Source: Ophthalmolycus amberensis (taxonomy: Eukaryota; Chordata; Actinopteri; Perciformes; Zoarcidae). From it: 64,000 nucleotides of DNA. Where the stretch lies: assembly GCA_024529925.1 (NCBI GenBank), contig JAFEUB010001461.1, positions 252,501 to 316,500 of the forward strand, read 5' to 3'. Below, one piece after another: positions 26,396-40,487 of the stretch (the first letter of the stretch is position 1; each line of letters begins with the position of its first letter). A model generated the notes under the pieces. That model saw only the letters and a list, made by a program, of their open reading frames with translations, was not told the origin of the DNA and ran no database searches. Made by a program: the position numbers and the translations under genes.

Positions 26396-27770
26396 CATGT
26401 CGGGTCAAGAGCGCCTTCAGCTGTTTCCTGTCCTGACCCCTCAGTGGTGGAATGAACTCCCCACTGACGTCAGGACAGCAGTCACTGCCCATCTTTCATC
26501 AGGCTGAAGACTCACCTCTTCAAGGAGTACTACCTGAAGACTCACCTCTTCAAGAAGGCCTACCCTATAGACTCACCTCTTCAAGAAGCACTACCCTGAA
26601 GACTCACCTCTTCAAGAAGCACTACGCTGAAGACTCACCTCTTCAAGAAGCACTACCTGAAGACTCGCCTCTTCAAGAAGCACTACCTGAAGACTCGCCT
26701 CTTCAAGAAGCACTACCTGAATACTTGCCTCTTCAAGAAGCACTACCTGAAGACTCACCTCTTCATGGAGTACTACCCTGAAGACTCACCTCTTCAAGAA
26801 GGCCTACCCTATAGACTCACCTCTTCAAGAAGCACTACCTGAAGACTCACCTCTTCAAGAAGCACTACCCTGAAGACTCACCTCTTCAAGAAGCACTACC
26901 CTGAAGACTCACCTCTTCAAGAAGCACTACCCTGAAGACTCACCTCTTCAAGAAGCACTACCTGAAGACTCACCTCTTCAAGAAGCACTACCTGAAGACT
27001 CACCTCTTCATGGAGTACTACCCTGAAGACTCACCTCTTCAAGAAGCACTACCTGAAGACTCACCTCTTCATGGAGTACTACCCTGAAGACTCACCTCTT
27101 CAAGAAGCACTACCTGAAGACTCACCTCTTCATGGAGTACTACCCTGAAGACTCACCTCTTCATGGAGTACTACCCTGAAGACTCACCTCTTCATGGAGT
27201 ACTACCCTGAAGACTCACCTCTTCAAGAAGCACTACATGAAGACTCACCTCTTCAAGAAGCACTACCTGAAGACTCACCTCTTCAAGAAGCACTACATGA
27301 AGACTCACCTCTTCAAGAAGCACTACCTGAAGACTCACCTCTTCAAGAAGTACTACCTGAAGACTCACCTCTTCAAGAAGCACTACCTGAAGACTCACCT
27401 CTTCAAGAAGCACTACCTGAAGACTCACCTCTTCAAGAAGCACTACCTGAAGACTCACCGCTTCAAGAAGCACTACCTGAAGACTCACCTGTTCAAGAAG
27501 CACTACCTGAAGACTCACCTCTTCAAGAAGTACTACCTGAAGACTCACCTCTTCAAGAAGTACTACCTGAAGACTCACCTCTTCAAGAAGTACTACCTGA
27601 GCCTTCACTCACCACTTACTGTGTTCATACTAGTTTGTTTCTGTACGTCTGCTCTGGTTGATGCTTGTTTAAAGGAGATGCACTCATGACTTCTGGTGAC
27701 GAGTAGTTCTCTTGAACACACTGTAAGTCTCTTTGGATAGAAGCGTCTGCTAAATGACTAATGTAATGTA
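26396..27770 (+). mobile_element. L2-type LINE 3' end, expanded internally
   Basis: At about 26410-26480 one plus frame reads ERLQLFPVL then PQWWNELPTDVRTAV, the W-N-x-L-P-x-x-R-T motif near the C-terminus of reverse-transcriptase ORFs of L2/Rex-type non-LTR elements. KTHLFKKHY follows, again as in that C-terminus. The right end, about 27735-27769, reads CTTTGGATAGAAGCGTCTGC then TAAATGACTAATGTAATGT, the well-known teleost L2-family tail. Between them the KTHLF codons are multiplied into a minisatellite. The copy is frameshifted and 5' truncated. Confidence 0.72.
26503..27602 (+). repeat. 30-bp minisatellite derived from a LINE ORF end (about 37 copies)
   Basis: Tandem copies of about 30 bases, CTGAAGACTCACCTCTTCAA then GAAGCACTAC, with variants having one extra C (31 bases) in the first half and TTCATGGAGTACTAC blocks. 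Frames read KTHLFKKHYL, EDSPLQEALP or, on the minus strand, LLEEVSLQVV. The first form is the LINE C-terminal motif itself, which identifies the source of the unit. The second half (after 27190) is very homogeneous and stays in frame for 150 residues. Confidence 0.92.
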
Positions 27771-27883
27771 TATATATAGTAAAATGTGCTAACAGACGTG
27801 TCCATGTTTGTGATTGTCAGCTCCCGCTAACCCCGCCCCCTTCACAGTTGATTTCCTGAGCCAACAACCAGCTTCATGTGACC

Positions 27884-28269
27884 GTTTAGAGCAGCGGTTC
27901 CCAAACTTTTTAGGCCACGCACCCCCTTCTACATCCCGACCGGGTTCACGCACCCCCAATCCCTCCCCCCCCCCCCCCCCCACACACACCTTAAAAAAAA
28001 AAAAAAGCAACAGAGCCTATTTATAGCCGCATAAAAATCGGACTAATGAGAGAACAGTTTGCTCGCGCGTGGCGTTTGTTTACAAGATGACAATAACTCT
28101 TCCTGCACCGTGCCTTCTGAAAGGTAACGGACGTTCACCAGAAGATTGGCCAGATTAACCACATCTGTAGACTCGTCTACTTGCAGAGTACCGACCGACT
28201 ATGTAGCCAGGATGTCTTCGGACAAAGCATCGATGCGGCGACCACACTTTGGGAATCCCTGGTTTAGAG
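27884..28269 (-). mobile_element. hAT transposon relic with perfect 8-bp target-site duplication
   Basis: The element spans 27892-28261 (370 bases) and is flanked on both sides by GTTTAGAG (27884-27891 and 28262-28269), an 8-bp target-site duplication typical of hAT transposition. Terminal inverted repeats begin CAGCGGTTCCCAAA on the left and, read on the other strand, CAGGGATTCCCAAAG on the right. Between 28090 and 28240 the minus strand carries a decayed transposase piece containing LQVDESTDVVNLANLL and VRYL, characteristic of hAT transposases of the type domesticated in ZBED5/FAM200-like genes, with an in-frame stop. It is an internally deleted, inactive copy. Confidence 0.85.
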
Positions 28270-31200
28270 GATCAGGTTGTTCGGGTTCTTTAAACCAGAG
28301 AACCAGGAGATAAACTGGGTGTGTTGAACTCACGTCGTAGTACGGACCCCTGATCTCAGCTACAGCTATGGGTCCCCACTAGGACCAGTGTGTATGTGTG
28401 TGAATATCAACATGTACACACCTGCTGGCGATTGATCCCCAATGACCCGTCATTGATCTGTGTACGATCATTATGTGTTGTAATCTGATCGTTTGTCAGT
28501 TTCATCACCACAAACTGTAACTGGACACACACACACACAGTCATCTTCTTCTTCATCCTCCTCCTCCTCCTCCTCCTCCTCCTCCTGTACGCATGGCCGA
28601 GTTTGTAATATGTTCCTGTAAAGTGACACCACCTCCATCAGCTGACAGAGGACTCCTTCTGTAGAGACTCACCTCTTCCTCCTCACCACAGTGATGGACG
28701 TCGTGGGGACCGGGCACTAACAGGACTAAAGGAAGCAGAGTCCCCACAATGTCTGTAAACAAACTCTGTGTTAGGTTCAGGGAGAAGATGGTGAAATACT
28801 GAGTTAAGTTCAGGAAATGTTTCTCAGCTCTTTAACGTCAAAACTACGCCAATGAGAGTTTGAGAATCAACGTCTCTGGTGGTTTGTGTTGCGTCCGAAC
28901 ACGTCACTGAGACAACAAGACAGTGTGTGTTACACAATGACGTCAGTGTGTGCGTCTAGATTCTAACACTATGTTCACCTCCAACACATCACTGAGTATG
29001 TGTGTCAACAGGCCGGGGTCCACTGTGTGTGTGTGTGAGAGACGTCAGGTAGGCTGACAGAATGGGAGCTCACTTCTGCACACGCTCAGTAGCTCACTCA
29101 GCTGGCTTCAGTCAGCACGCACGCACCACACACACACACACACACACAGAAAGAATTTAACTAAATGAACATATTTACAAACAGCTGAAATCAATAAGTG
29201 TGTTCACTGATTATCTTTGTTTTCAATGACAGTGAGATGTTGCCATGCTAACTGTTTCCACCTGTTTCCAGTCTTTATGCTAAGCTAACCATGTTGTGAC
29301 CTCTTTTGACTGAAAGGTTCTGAACTTTATATTGTGACCAACATGATTTTGAAAAATGTTTGTTAAATAAATATAAAGAGAGGAATACAATATTTAAGTA
29401 ATAAATAGATAAAGCAGATATGAAGAATGTGCGGCTGCATTTTACTTTCATGTTCCTATTTTGTCTAATTACCAATCTAATGAGTTTTAATGCATTCATT
29501 TGATTTACTTTTAACGTATTTATGTGGATTTAGTTTTTATTTCATTAATCTTTGTATTTTATGTTTATATTCTCGTAGGCGTGCGTTTTTAATGGACATC
29601 AGAAGATATACGAGGAAACAAACTATGAAGAAATATGAAGTAAGAAAGATAAAGAACGATGGAATGAAATGATGAAACTGAAAGAGAAAAGAGCCGACAT
29701 GAAGACAGGAGAGAAAGCTGACGTGTGACTGGTCGAGTGGCTGTTACATCATCGTTACCGAGCCAATTAGAAGGCAGGACGCTCCACTTCAAACCAACAG
29801 TTACATCATCATCATGACCTCAGCGTCATGTAACGGCACACTTCTGACCTCTATGTGTAAGTGTGTTTGAATGAAGCTACGGGGACAGAAAACCAGCCTC
29901 CGCGTTCATGAGGAGAGCCGGGCTGTGATTGGCTGTCACACACACACAGAGCTCATGAATATTCATGTTAACGGTCGGAGCAGGTGTGACGAGAAGAAGC
30001 AGTTCAGGTACGAGTATGTTGTTTATTGATCTCTGAGTGGATGACAAACAAACTCATCACCATGGTAACACTGAAACAAACCACAGATATGAAAATAAAG
30101 AACGTTCTGAAATAAAAAAGTACTTCATTAAAGTCTCTTTTCTGAGATGAAGTGAGCTTCACCTTCGATGAGGCCGACGCCATCATTAGCCCCGCCCCCA
30201 AAACGCTTCAAACTGCCGACGAAGGTGAAATAAATGTGATTTGATAAAATAGAGAAAAATAACCTCTGAATTTATAAGATGAAAGTCTGAAGTCAGAAAT
30301 GTGAGACGCTTTGATCACATGACTGAACTTTGAACTTCTGCATTTTGACCTTTAACCCTTTTGAAGACGTAGTTTCCGCTGAAGTAGAATTCTGTTGCTC
30401 GTATTGTTCAAAATTAAAAAGTATTTTATTCATGAAAGATCAAAGTCAACCGCTCTTATTTTGGTAAATAAATGTAATCAATCAGATATCGTTTCCTCTC
30501 AGATGTTTAAATACTTTCCTCTCATAAATCATTTTAAAGGTTGAAGACGTTAGTTTTGAGAATAATGAAAACAATGTAAAACCGTTCAGTTATAGATTCT
30601 ATAAACGTCCTTTAATCTGACTTCTAACCACAAACGATGTAATGAAACAAACACGTTGTGATCATGTGATCTCTAAACTTTAGAGTTGAATGGCTCCTGC
30701 TTCTATAAAGTGATGTGTTGACGTGTGACAACAATAAACCAGACAGGAAGTCGTCACTTCTCTCCTGAATATTCACCAACAACAGAAAACAAACCGTTCA
30801 AAGGAAACATTTCAGAAAGGAAATAAAAACACAAATCAAAGTCAAGCCGCTGAACACTGGAGGTCCCTGAAGATGTTTTGAGTGTTTTAAATGAGATCCG
30901 TCTTTATTATTAGAATGCGTTTCATCTCAAGCCTCTATTTACACGTTCGGGTTTATTTACAGCTTCTCAAACTATTCCATTCTCACTTCCTGCTCGATGA
31001 ACAGTTCAACCAGTGTTTAAAAAAAGGCAAAACTACGGAAGCCCAGAGAGACAAGTAAAGAAAAATAAAACAGTTTATAATGACGCAAGAACAGCAGAAA
31101 GTGTTCATGTTCGAATCCTCGTGTAAATACGAATAATAGTACTCATGTTTAGCAGGTTATGAAACATTGTTTTAATCTGCCGTTAAAAACAAACAAGAAC

Positions 31201-32215
31201 CTTTTTGTCCAAACGGAGAAAAAGTGCCGTTGATTCACTTCAGCCTCTTGTGGCCAAAAAGAGAATTACAACAGCAAAGACATTCATGAAACACTGTCCA
31301 TGTGGGCGAATCACTCAGATGATCTGATGAATCTGATGAATATAGGAGCCCTGATTCCACTGATTGTTGAAAAAAATATTATTTAAATGAATGAAAAACT
31401 CAAAATAAAGAATGTTTTTTGCTAATATGAATGTTTTCAGGTTTCTCATTGTGATGAATATTATTTTCTTCTTTTACCGGAAGAAACGAGCTTCATGAAT
31501 TATTAAATCGTAGACGACGGGAGCTGCACTGTGATTGGTTGAACTCTGAACACCTGTTTACAGGTGTGTTGATGTGACATCACAGCTAGCAGACTGACCT
31601 CAGAATATTCAAGTTTTTATCTTCATCTTCTAATCTCTTTATAAATCTTAGATCATGAATGTATCACTTCAATCTCAAAATTCTTTTTTTTTTAAATGTA
31701 TTTATATTTTTAACTTCGTTTACAGTTGATAATTAAATGATCTGGACAAAACACCACAAACCGTTGTTTAACACTTCATAATGAGTTGAAGCTGCAGGTT
31801 AACCGAGTGTGCCTGTCTGTCTGCATGGAGGGAATAAAACACCCAGAAGCAGAAGGTACACAGGTGATGAAGATGAATCCTGCTCGTGTTCCTCTGATCT
31901 GATGAAGCTCATCAGGACTAAAGCACAGCGCTCAGAGCTCATCAGTCCGACAGAACGTCGTTCTACATCTCCAGGTCCAGCTTTGCTCAAAGACACGTTG
32001 GTGGGAATCAAACCTGCGAACAGTCTGACGGTTGACCTCACTGCTGCAGGGTGGCGAACAAAGAGGAGACAGACGAGTGATGCCGAGGGTCACCTGGAGA
32101 GCCCACCTGTCTGCCCCCCCCCCGAACCACATGGTGCTCCTCACCGACCCCCCCCTCCTCCTGCAGACCAAAACAACAAAGACTTTCTGTTCATCACGCA
32201 ACAAACCAGACCACA
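28270..32215. other. Mostly single-copy region; candidate distal 3' UTR of casc3 and intergenic DNA
   Basis: About 3.9 kb without a supported protein-coding exon. It holds TCC and CA/GT simple repeats (28556-28588, 29016-29034, 29126-29148) and poly-C/poly-A runs near 27966 and 28000 just outside. On the minus strand an AATAAA signal occurs at 30022-30027, with others further up, and an acceptor-like CCCTCCATGCAG ends near 31825. A spliced casc3 3' UTR exon could therefore lie at about 30.0-31.8 kb, but this is unproven. The 154-residue plus-strand frame at 31809-32273 and its shadows match nothing I know and end in the repeat. Confidence 0.35.
28673..28752 (-). other. 80-base exon-like segment with good splice sites
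   Basis: On the minus strand TTGTTTACAG precedes 28752 and GAAGAG|GTGAGTC follows 28673, a consensus acceptor and donor 80 bases apart. The open frame through it (LLPLVLLVPGPHDVHHC) resembles nothing I recognise. The ends also contain a GGGGAC/GTCCCC inverted pair seen in simple dispersed fish repeats, so this may be chance. It could be a non-coding upstream exon of rapgefl1 or a 3' UTR exon of casc3. Confidence 0.2.
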
Positions 32216-35200
32216 AAGAACACACACACGACTAAAGGACACACACACGACTAAAGAACACACACACGACTAAAGGACACACACACGACTAAAGGACACA
32301 CACACGACTAAAGGACACACACACGACTAAAGAACACACACACGACTAAAGGACACACACACGACTAAAGAACACACACACGACTAAAGGACACACACAC
32401 GACTAAAGAACACACACACGACTAAAGGACACACACACGACTAAAGGACACACGACTAAAGAACACACGACTAAAGAACACACACACGACTAAAGAACAC
32501 ACGACTAAAGGACACGCACACGACTAAAGAACACACGACTAAAGAACACATGACTAAAGAACACACACACGACTAAAGAACACACGACTAAAGGACACGC
32601 ACACGACTAAAGAACACACGACTAAAGAACACACGACTAAAGGACACGCACACGACTAAAGAACACACGACTAAAGAACACACGACTAAAGGACACACAC
32701 ACGACTAAAGGACACACACACGACTAAAGAACACACACACGACTAAAGAACACACGACTAAAGAACACACACACGACTAAAGGACACACACACGACTAAA
32801 GAACACACACACACGACTAAAGAACACACGACTAAAGAACACACACACGACTAAAGAACACACGACTAAAGAACACACACACGACTAAAGAACACACGAC
32901 TAAAGAACACACGACTAAAGAACACACGACTAAAGAACACACACACGACTAAAGAACACACGACTAAAGAACACACACACGACTAAAGAACACACGACTA
33001 AAGAACACACACACGACTAAAGAACACACACACGACTAAAGAACACAAACACGACTAAAGAACACACGACTAAAGAACACGCACACGACTAAAGAACACG
33101 CACACGACTAAAGGACACGCACACGACTAAAGGACACGCACACGACTAAAGAACACACGACTAAAGGACACACACACGACTAAAGGACACACACACGACT
33201 AAAGAACACACACACGACTAAAGAACACACGACTAAAGAACACACACACGACTAAAGGACACACACACGACTAAAGGACACACACACGACTAAAGAACAC
33301 ACACACGACTAAAGGACACACACACGACTAAAGGACACACACACGACTAAAGGACACACACACGACTAAAGAACACACACACGACTAAAGGACACACACA
33401 CGACTAAAGAACACACACACGACTAAAGGACACACACACGACTAAAGAACACACACACGACTAAGGGACACACACACGACTAAAGGACACACGACTAAAG
33501 AACACACGACTAAAGAACACACACACGACTAAAGAACACACGACTAAAGGACACGCACACGACTAAAGAACACACGACTAAAGAACACATGACTAAAGAA
33601 CACACACACGACTAAAGAACACACGACTAAAGGACACGCACACGACTAAAGAACACACGACTAAAGAACACACGACTAAAGGACACGCACACGACTAAAG
33701 AACACACGACTAAAGAACACACGACTAAAGGACACACACACGACTAAAGAACACACGACTAAAGGACACGCACACGACTAAAGAACACACGACTAAAGAA
33801 CACACGACTAAAGGACACACACACGACTAAAGGACACACACACGACTAAAGAACACACACACGACTAAAGAACACACGACTAAAGAACACACACACGACT
33901 AAAGAACACACGACTAAAGAACACACACACGACTAAAGAACACACGACTAAAGAACACACGACTAAAGAACACACGACTAAAGAACACACACACGACTAA
34001 AGAACACACGACTAAAGAACACACACACGACTAAAGAACACACGACTAAAGAACACACACACGACTAAAGAACACACACACGACTAAAGAACACAAACAC
34101 GACTAAAGAACACACGACTAAAGAACACGCACACGACTAAAGAACACGCACACGACTAAAGGACACGCACACGACTAAAGGACACGCACACGACTAAAGA
34201 ACACACGACTAAAGGACACACACACGACTAAAGGACACACACACGACTAAAGAACACACACACGACTAAAGAACACACGACTAAAGAACACACACACGAC
34301 TAAAGGACACACACACGACTAAAGGACACACACACGACTAAAGAACACACACACGACTAAAGGACACACACACGACTAAAGGACACACACACGACTAAAG
34401 GACACACACACGACTAAAGAACACACACACGACTAAAGGACACACACACGACTAAAGAACACACACACGACTAAAGGACACACACACGACTAAAGAACAC
34501 ACACACGACTAAAGGACACACACACGACTAAAGGACACACGACTAAAGAACACACGACTAAAGAACACACACACGACTAAAGAACACACGACTAAAGGAC
34601 ACGCACACGACTAAAGAACACACGACTAAAGAACACATGACTAAAGAACACACACACGACTAAAGAACACACGACTAAAGGACACGCACACGACTAAAGA
34701 ACACACGACTAAAGAACACACGACTAAAGGACACGCACACGACTAAAGAACACACGACTAAAGAACACACGACTAAAGGACACACACACGACTAAAGGAC
34801 ACACACACGACTAAAGAACACACACACGACTAAAGAACACACGACTAAAGAACACACACACGACTAAAGGACACACACACGACTAAAGAACACACACACG
34901 ACTAAAGAACACACGACTAAAGAACACACGACTAAAGAACACACGACTAAAGAACACACACACGACTAAAGAACACACGACTAAAGAACACACACACGAC
35001 TAAAGAACACACGACTAAAGAACACACACACGACTAAAGAACACACACACGACTAAAGAACACAAACACGACTAAAGAACACACGACTAAAGAACACGCA
35101 CACGACTAAAGAACACGCACACGACTAAAGGACACGCACACGACTAAAGGACACGCACACGACTAAAGAACACACGACTAAAGGACACACACACGACTAA

Positions 35201-38200
35201 AGGACACACACACGACTAAAGAACACACACACGACTAAAGAACACACGACTAAAGAACACACACACGACTAAAGGACACACACACGACTAAAGGACACAC
35301 ACACGACTAAAGAACACACACACGACTAAAGAACACACACACGACTAAAGGACACACACACGACTAAAGGACACACACACGACTAAAGAACACACACACG
35401 ACTAAAGAACACGCACACGACTAAAGGACACGCACACGACTAAAGAACACACGACTAAAGAACACGCACACGACTAAAGAACACGCACACGACTAAAGGA
35501 CACACACACGACTAAAGAACACACACACTACTAAAGAACACGCACACGACTAAAGGACACGCACACGACTAAAGAACACACGACTAAAGAACACGCACAC
35601 GACTAAAGAACACGCACACGACTAAAGGACACGCACACGACTAAAGGACACGCACACGACTAAAGGACACGCACACGACTAAAGAACACACACACGACTA
35701 AAGAACACACACACGACTAAAGAACACGCACACGACTAAAGGACACGCACACGACTAAAGAACACACGACTAAAGAACACGCACACGACTAAAGAACACG
35801 CACACGACTAAAGGACACGCACACGACTAAAGGACACGCACACGACTAAAGGACACGCACACGACTAAAGGACACGCACACGACTAAAGGACACGCACAC
35901 GACTAAAGGACACGCACACGACTAAAGGACACGCACACGACTAAAGGACACGCACACGACTAAAGGACACGCACACGACTAAAGGACACGCACACGACTA
36001 AAGGACACGCACACGACTAAAGGACACGCACACGACTAAAGGACACGCACACGACTAAAGGACACGCACACGACTAAAGGACACGCACACGACTAAAGGA
36101 CACGCACACGACTAAAGGACACACACACGACTAAAGAACACACACACGACTAAAGGACACACACACGACTAAAGAACACACGACTAAAGAACACACACAC
36201 GACTAAAGAACACACACACACGACTAAAGAACACACACGACTAAAGGACACACACACGACTAAAGAACACACGACTAAAGAACACACGACTAAAGAACAC
36301 ACACACGACTAAAGAACACACACGACTAAAGGACACACACACGACTAAAGAACACACACACGACTAAAGAACACACACACGACTAAAGAACACACACACG
36401 ACTAAAGAACACACACACGACTAAAGAACACACACACGACTAAAGGACACACACACGACTAAAGGACACGCACACGACTAAAGAACACGCACACGACTAA
36501 AGAACACGCACACGACTAAAGGACACGCACACGACTAAAGGACACGCACACGACTAAAGGACACGCACACGACTAAAGGACACGCACACGACTAAAGGAC
36601 ACGCACACGACTAAAGGACACGCACACGACTAAAGGACACGCACACGACTAAAGGACACGCACACGACTAAAGGACACGCACACGACTAAAGGACACGCA
36701 CACGACTAAAGGACACGCACACGACTAAAGGACACGCACACGACTAAAGGACACGCACACGACTAAAGAACACGCACACGACTAAAGGACACACACACGA
36801 CTAAAGGACACACACACGACTAAAGGACACACGACTAAAGAACACACACACGACTAAAGGACACACACACGACTAACGAACACACACACGACTAAAGAAC
36901 ACACACACGACTAAAGAACACGCACACGACTAAAGGACACGCACACGACTAAAGGACACGCACACGACTAAAGAACACGCACACGACTAAAGGACACGCA
37001 CACGACTAAAGGACACGCACACGACTAAAGGACACGCACACGACTAAAGGACACGCACACGACTAAAGGACACGCACACGACTAAAGGACACGCACACGA
37101 CTAAAGGACACGCACACGACTAAAGGACACGCACACGACTAAAGGACACGCACACGACTAAAGGACACGCACACGACTAAAGGACACGCACACGACTAAA
37201 GGACACGCACACGACTAAAGGACACTCACACGACTAAAGGACACACACACGACTAAAGGACACACGACTAAAGAACACACGACTAAAGAACACACACACG
37301 ACTAAAGAACACACACGACTAAAGGACACACACACGACTAAAGAACACACACACGACTAAAGAACACAAACACGACTAAAGAACACGCACACGACTAAAG
37401 AACACGCACACGACTAAAGAACACGCACACGACTAAAGAACACGCACACGACTAAAGAACACGCACACGACTAAAGGACACGCACACGACTAAAGAACAC
37501 GCACACGACTAAAGAACACGCACACGACTAAAGAACACGCACACGACTAAAGAACACGCACACGACTAAAGGACACGCACACGACTAAAGGACACGCACA
37601 CGACTAAAGAACACGCACACGACTAAAGAACACGCACACGACTAAAGAACACGCACACGACTAAAGAACACGCACACGACTAAAGAACACGCACACGACT
37701 AAAGAACACGCACACGACTAAAGAACACGCACACGACTAAAGGACACGCACACGACTAAAGGACACGCACACGACTAAAGGACACGCACACGACTAAAGG
37801 ACACGCACACGACTAAAGGACACGCACACGACTAAAGAACACGCACACGACTAAAGGACACACACACGACTAAAGGACACACACACGACTAAAGGACACA
37901 CACACGACTAAAGAACACACGACTAAAGAACACACACACGACTAAAGAACACACACGACTAAAGGACACACACACGACTAAAGAACATACACACGACTAA
38001 AGAACACAAACACGACTAAAGAACACACACACGACTAAAGAACACACACACGACTAAAGAACACACACGACTAAAGAACACAAACACGACTAAAGAACAC
38101 ACGACTAAAGAACACACACGACTAAAGAACACAAACACGACTAAAGAACACAAACACGACTAAAGAACACACGACTAAAGAACACACACGACTAAAGAAC

Positions 38201-39404
38201 ACACACACGACTAAAGAACACACACACGACTAAAGAACACACACACGACTAAAGAACACAAACACGACTAAAGAACACACACACGACTAAAGAACACACA
38301 CACGACTAAAGAACACACACACCACTAAAGAACACACGACTAAAGGACACACACACGACTAAAGAACACACACGACTAAAGGACACACACACGACTAAAG
38401 AACACACACGACTAAAGGACACGCACACGACTAAAGAACACACGACTAAAGGACACACACACGACTAAAGGACACACACACGACTAAAGAACACACGACT
38501 AAAGAACACACGACTAAAGAACACACACACGACTAAAGAACACACGACTAAAGGACACGCACACGACTAAAGGACACGCACCCGACTAAAGGACACGCAC
38601 ACGACTAAAGGACACACACACGACTAAAGAACACACGACTAAAGAACACACACACGACTAAAGAACACACGACTAAAGAACACACGACTAAAGAACACAC
38701 ACACGACTAAAGAACACACGACTAAAGGACACACACACGACTAAAGGACACACACACGACTAAAGAACACACGACTAAAGAACACACGACTAAAGAACAC
38801 ACACACGACTAAAGAACACACGACTAAAGGACACGCACACGACTAAAGGACACGCACACGACTAAAGGACACGCACACGACTAAAGGACACGCACACGAC
38901 TAAAGGACACGCACACGACTAAAGGACACGCACACGACTAAAGGACACGCACACGACTAAAGAACACGCACACGACTAAAGAACACGCACACGACTAAAG
39001 AACACGCACACGACTAAAGAACACGCACACGACTAAAGGACACGCACACGACTAAAGGACACGCACACGACTAAAGAACACGCACACGACTAAAGAACAC
39101 ACGACTAAAGAACACGCACACGACTAAAGAACACGCACACGACTAAAGGACACGCACACGACTAAAGGACACGCACACGACTAAAGGACACGCACACGAC
39201 TAAAGAACACGCACACGACTAAAGGACACGCACACGACTAAAGGACACGCACACGACTAAAGGACACGCACACGACTAAAGAACACGCACACGACTAAAG
39301 GACACGCACACGACTAAAGGACACGCACACGACTAAAGAACACGCACACGACTAAAGAACACGCACACGACTAAAGAACACGCACACGACTAAAGAACAC
39401 ACAC
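32216..39404. repeat. 7.2-kb array of 15-19-bp units (ACGACTAAAG core)
   Basis: About 400 units of GACTAAAG followed by GACACACACAC, AACACACACAC, GACACGCACAC or the short AACACAC, giving 15- and 19-base units. A rare landmark, AACACATGACTAAAG, has its T at 32551, 33590 and 34638, so a block of about 1.04 kb is present three times at the left end. The right two-thirds is dominated by the CACGCACAC variant in long homogeneous runs. It follows the single-copy region and abuts the 37-bp array of the casc3 3' block. Confidence 0.96.
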
Positions 39405-40207
39405 AAATGTAGTACAGTATAAAGTACAACATGTACCTCTGCGGTGTAGTACAGTATAAAGTACATGTACCTCTGAGGTGTAGTACAGTATAAAGTACAA
39501 CATGTACCTCTGAGATGTAGTACAGTATACAGTACAACATGTACCTCTGAGGTGTAGTACAGTATAAAGTACAACATGTACCTCTGAGGTGTAGTACAGT
39601 ATAAAGTACAACATGTACCTCTGAGGTGTAGTACAGTATAAAGTACAACATGTACCTCTGAGGTGTAGTACAGTATAAAGTACAACATGTACCTCTGAGG
39701 TGTAGTACAGTATAAAGTACAACATGTACCTCTGAGGTGTAGTACAGTATAAAGTACAACATGTACCTCTGAGATGTAGTACAGTATAAAGTACAACATG
39801 TACCTCTGAGATGTAGTACAGTGTAAAGTACATGTACCTCTGAGGTGTAGTACAGTATACAGTACAACATGTACCTCTGAGGTGTAGTACAGTATAAAGT
39901 ACAACATGTACCTCTGAGGTGTAGTACAGTATAAAGTACATGTACCTCTGAGGTGTAGTACAGTATACAGTACAACATGTACCTCTGAGGTGTAGTACAG
40001 TATAAAGTACAACATGTACCTCTGAGGTGTAGTACAGTATAAAGTACAACATGTACCTCTGAGGTGTAGTACAGTATAAAGTACAACATGTACCTCTGAG
40101 GTGTAGTACAGTATAAAGTACAACATGTACCTCTGAGGTGTAGTACAGTATAAAGTACAATATGTACCTCTGAGGTGTAGTACAGTATAAAGTACAATAT
40201 GTACCTC
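39405..40207. repeat. 37-bp minisatellite, array A
   Basis: Tandem copies of a 37-base unit, GTAGTACAGTATAAAGTACA then ACATGTACCTCTGAGGT, with 33-base variants lacking CAAC. It lies downstream, in transcription sense, of casc3 terminal-exon copy 1. Minus-strand frames read endless CTLYCTT/LHLRGT strings and are artefacts. Confidence 0.94.
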
Positions 40208-40221
40208 TGAGGCGTACTCAC

Positions 40222-40472
40222 CTGTCGGCGTTTGTTTGAGGTGAGGCTGGTTCTGGGGGTGGGTGAAGGTGGGGTGGGGGTGGGTGAAGGTGGGGGTGGG
40301 GTGGGGGGGGTGAAGGTGGGCAGAGTCACTCTGAGGCGAAGCGCATCTCCGGTGGGGGGGGCTTGACGGTGACGGGCTGCGAGGTACGTCGGGGGGGCGA
40401 TGGTTTGGGCTGCGCCTGCTGCTGCATGGTGTCGTAGTACGTTACTCCTCCATAGGTCACCTGGGCCTGAGC
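40222..40472 (-). pseudogene. casc3: casc3 terminal exon, copy 1 (most distal duplicate)
   Basis: A near-exact duplicate of the last casc3 coding exon. It has the same acceptor (GTCTCAG before 40472), the same 48 codons ending PPPPEMRFASE with TGA at 40326-40328, and the same downstream donor CAG|GTGAGT at 40222. It lies 3,490 bases from the copy expected to be used. Since the first copy transcribed already has the stop codon, this one could contribute protein only if the two upstream copies were skipped. It is called a duplicate rather than a decayed pseudogene, as nothing in it is broken. Confidence 0.75.
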
Positions 40473-40487
40473 CTGAGACATTCAAAA

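Noticed and set aside
31809..32273. 154-codon plus-strand frame as a gene
   Set aside because: No recognisable domain, runs into the ACGACTAAAG array, and competing frames of similar size exist on the other strand; left as part of the unassigned region.
10344..39404. CRISPR-like arrays of direct repeats
   Set aside because: Units are contiguous with no unique spacers, no cas genes exist and the sequence is eukaryotic.
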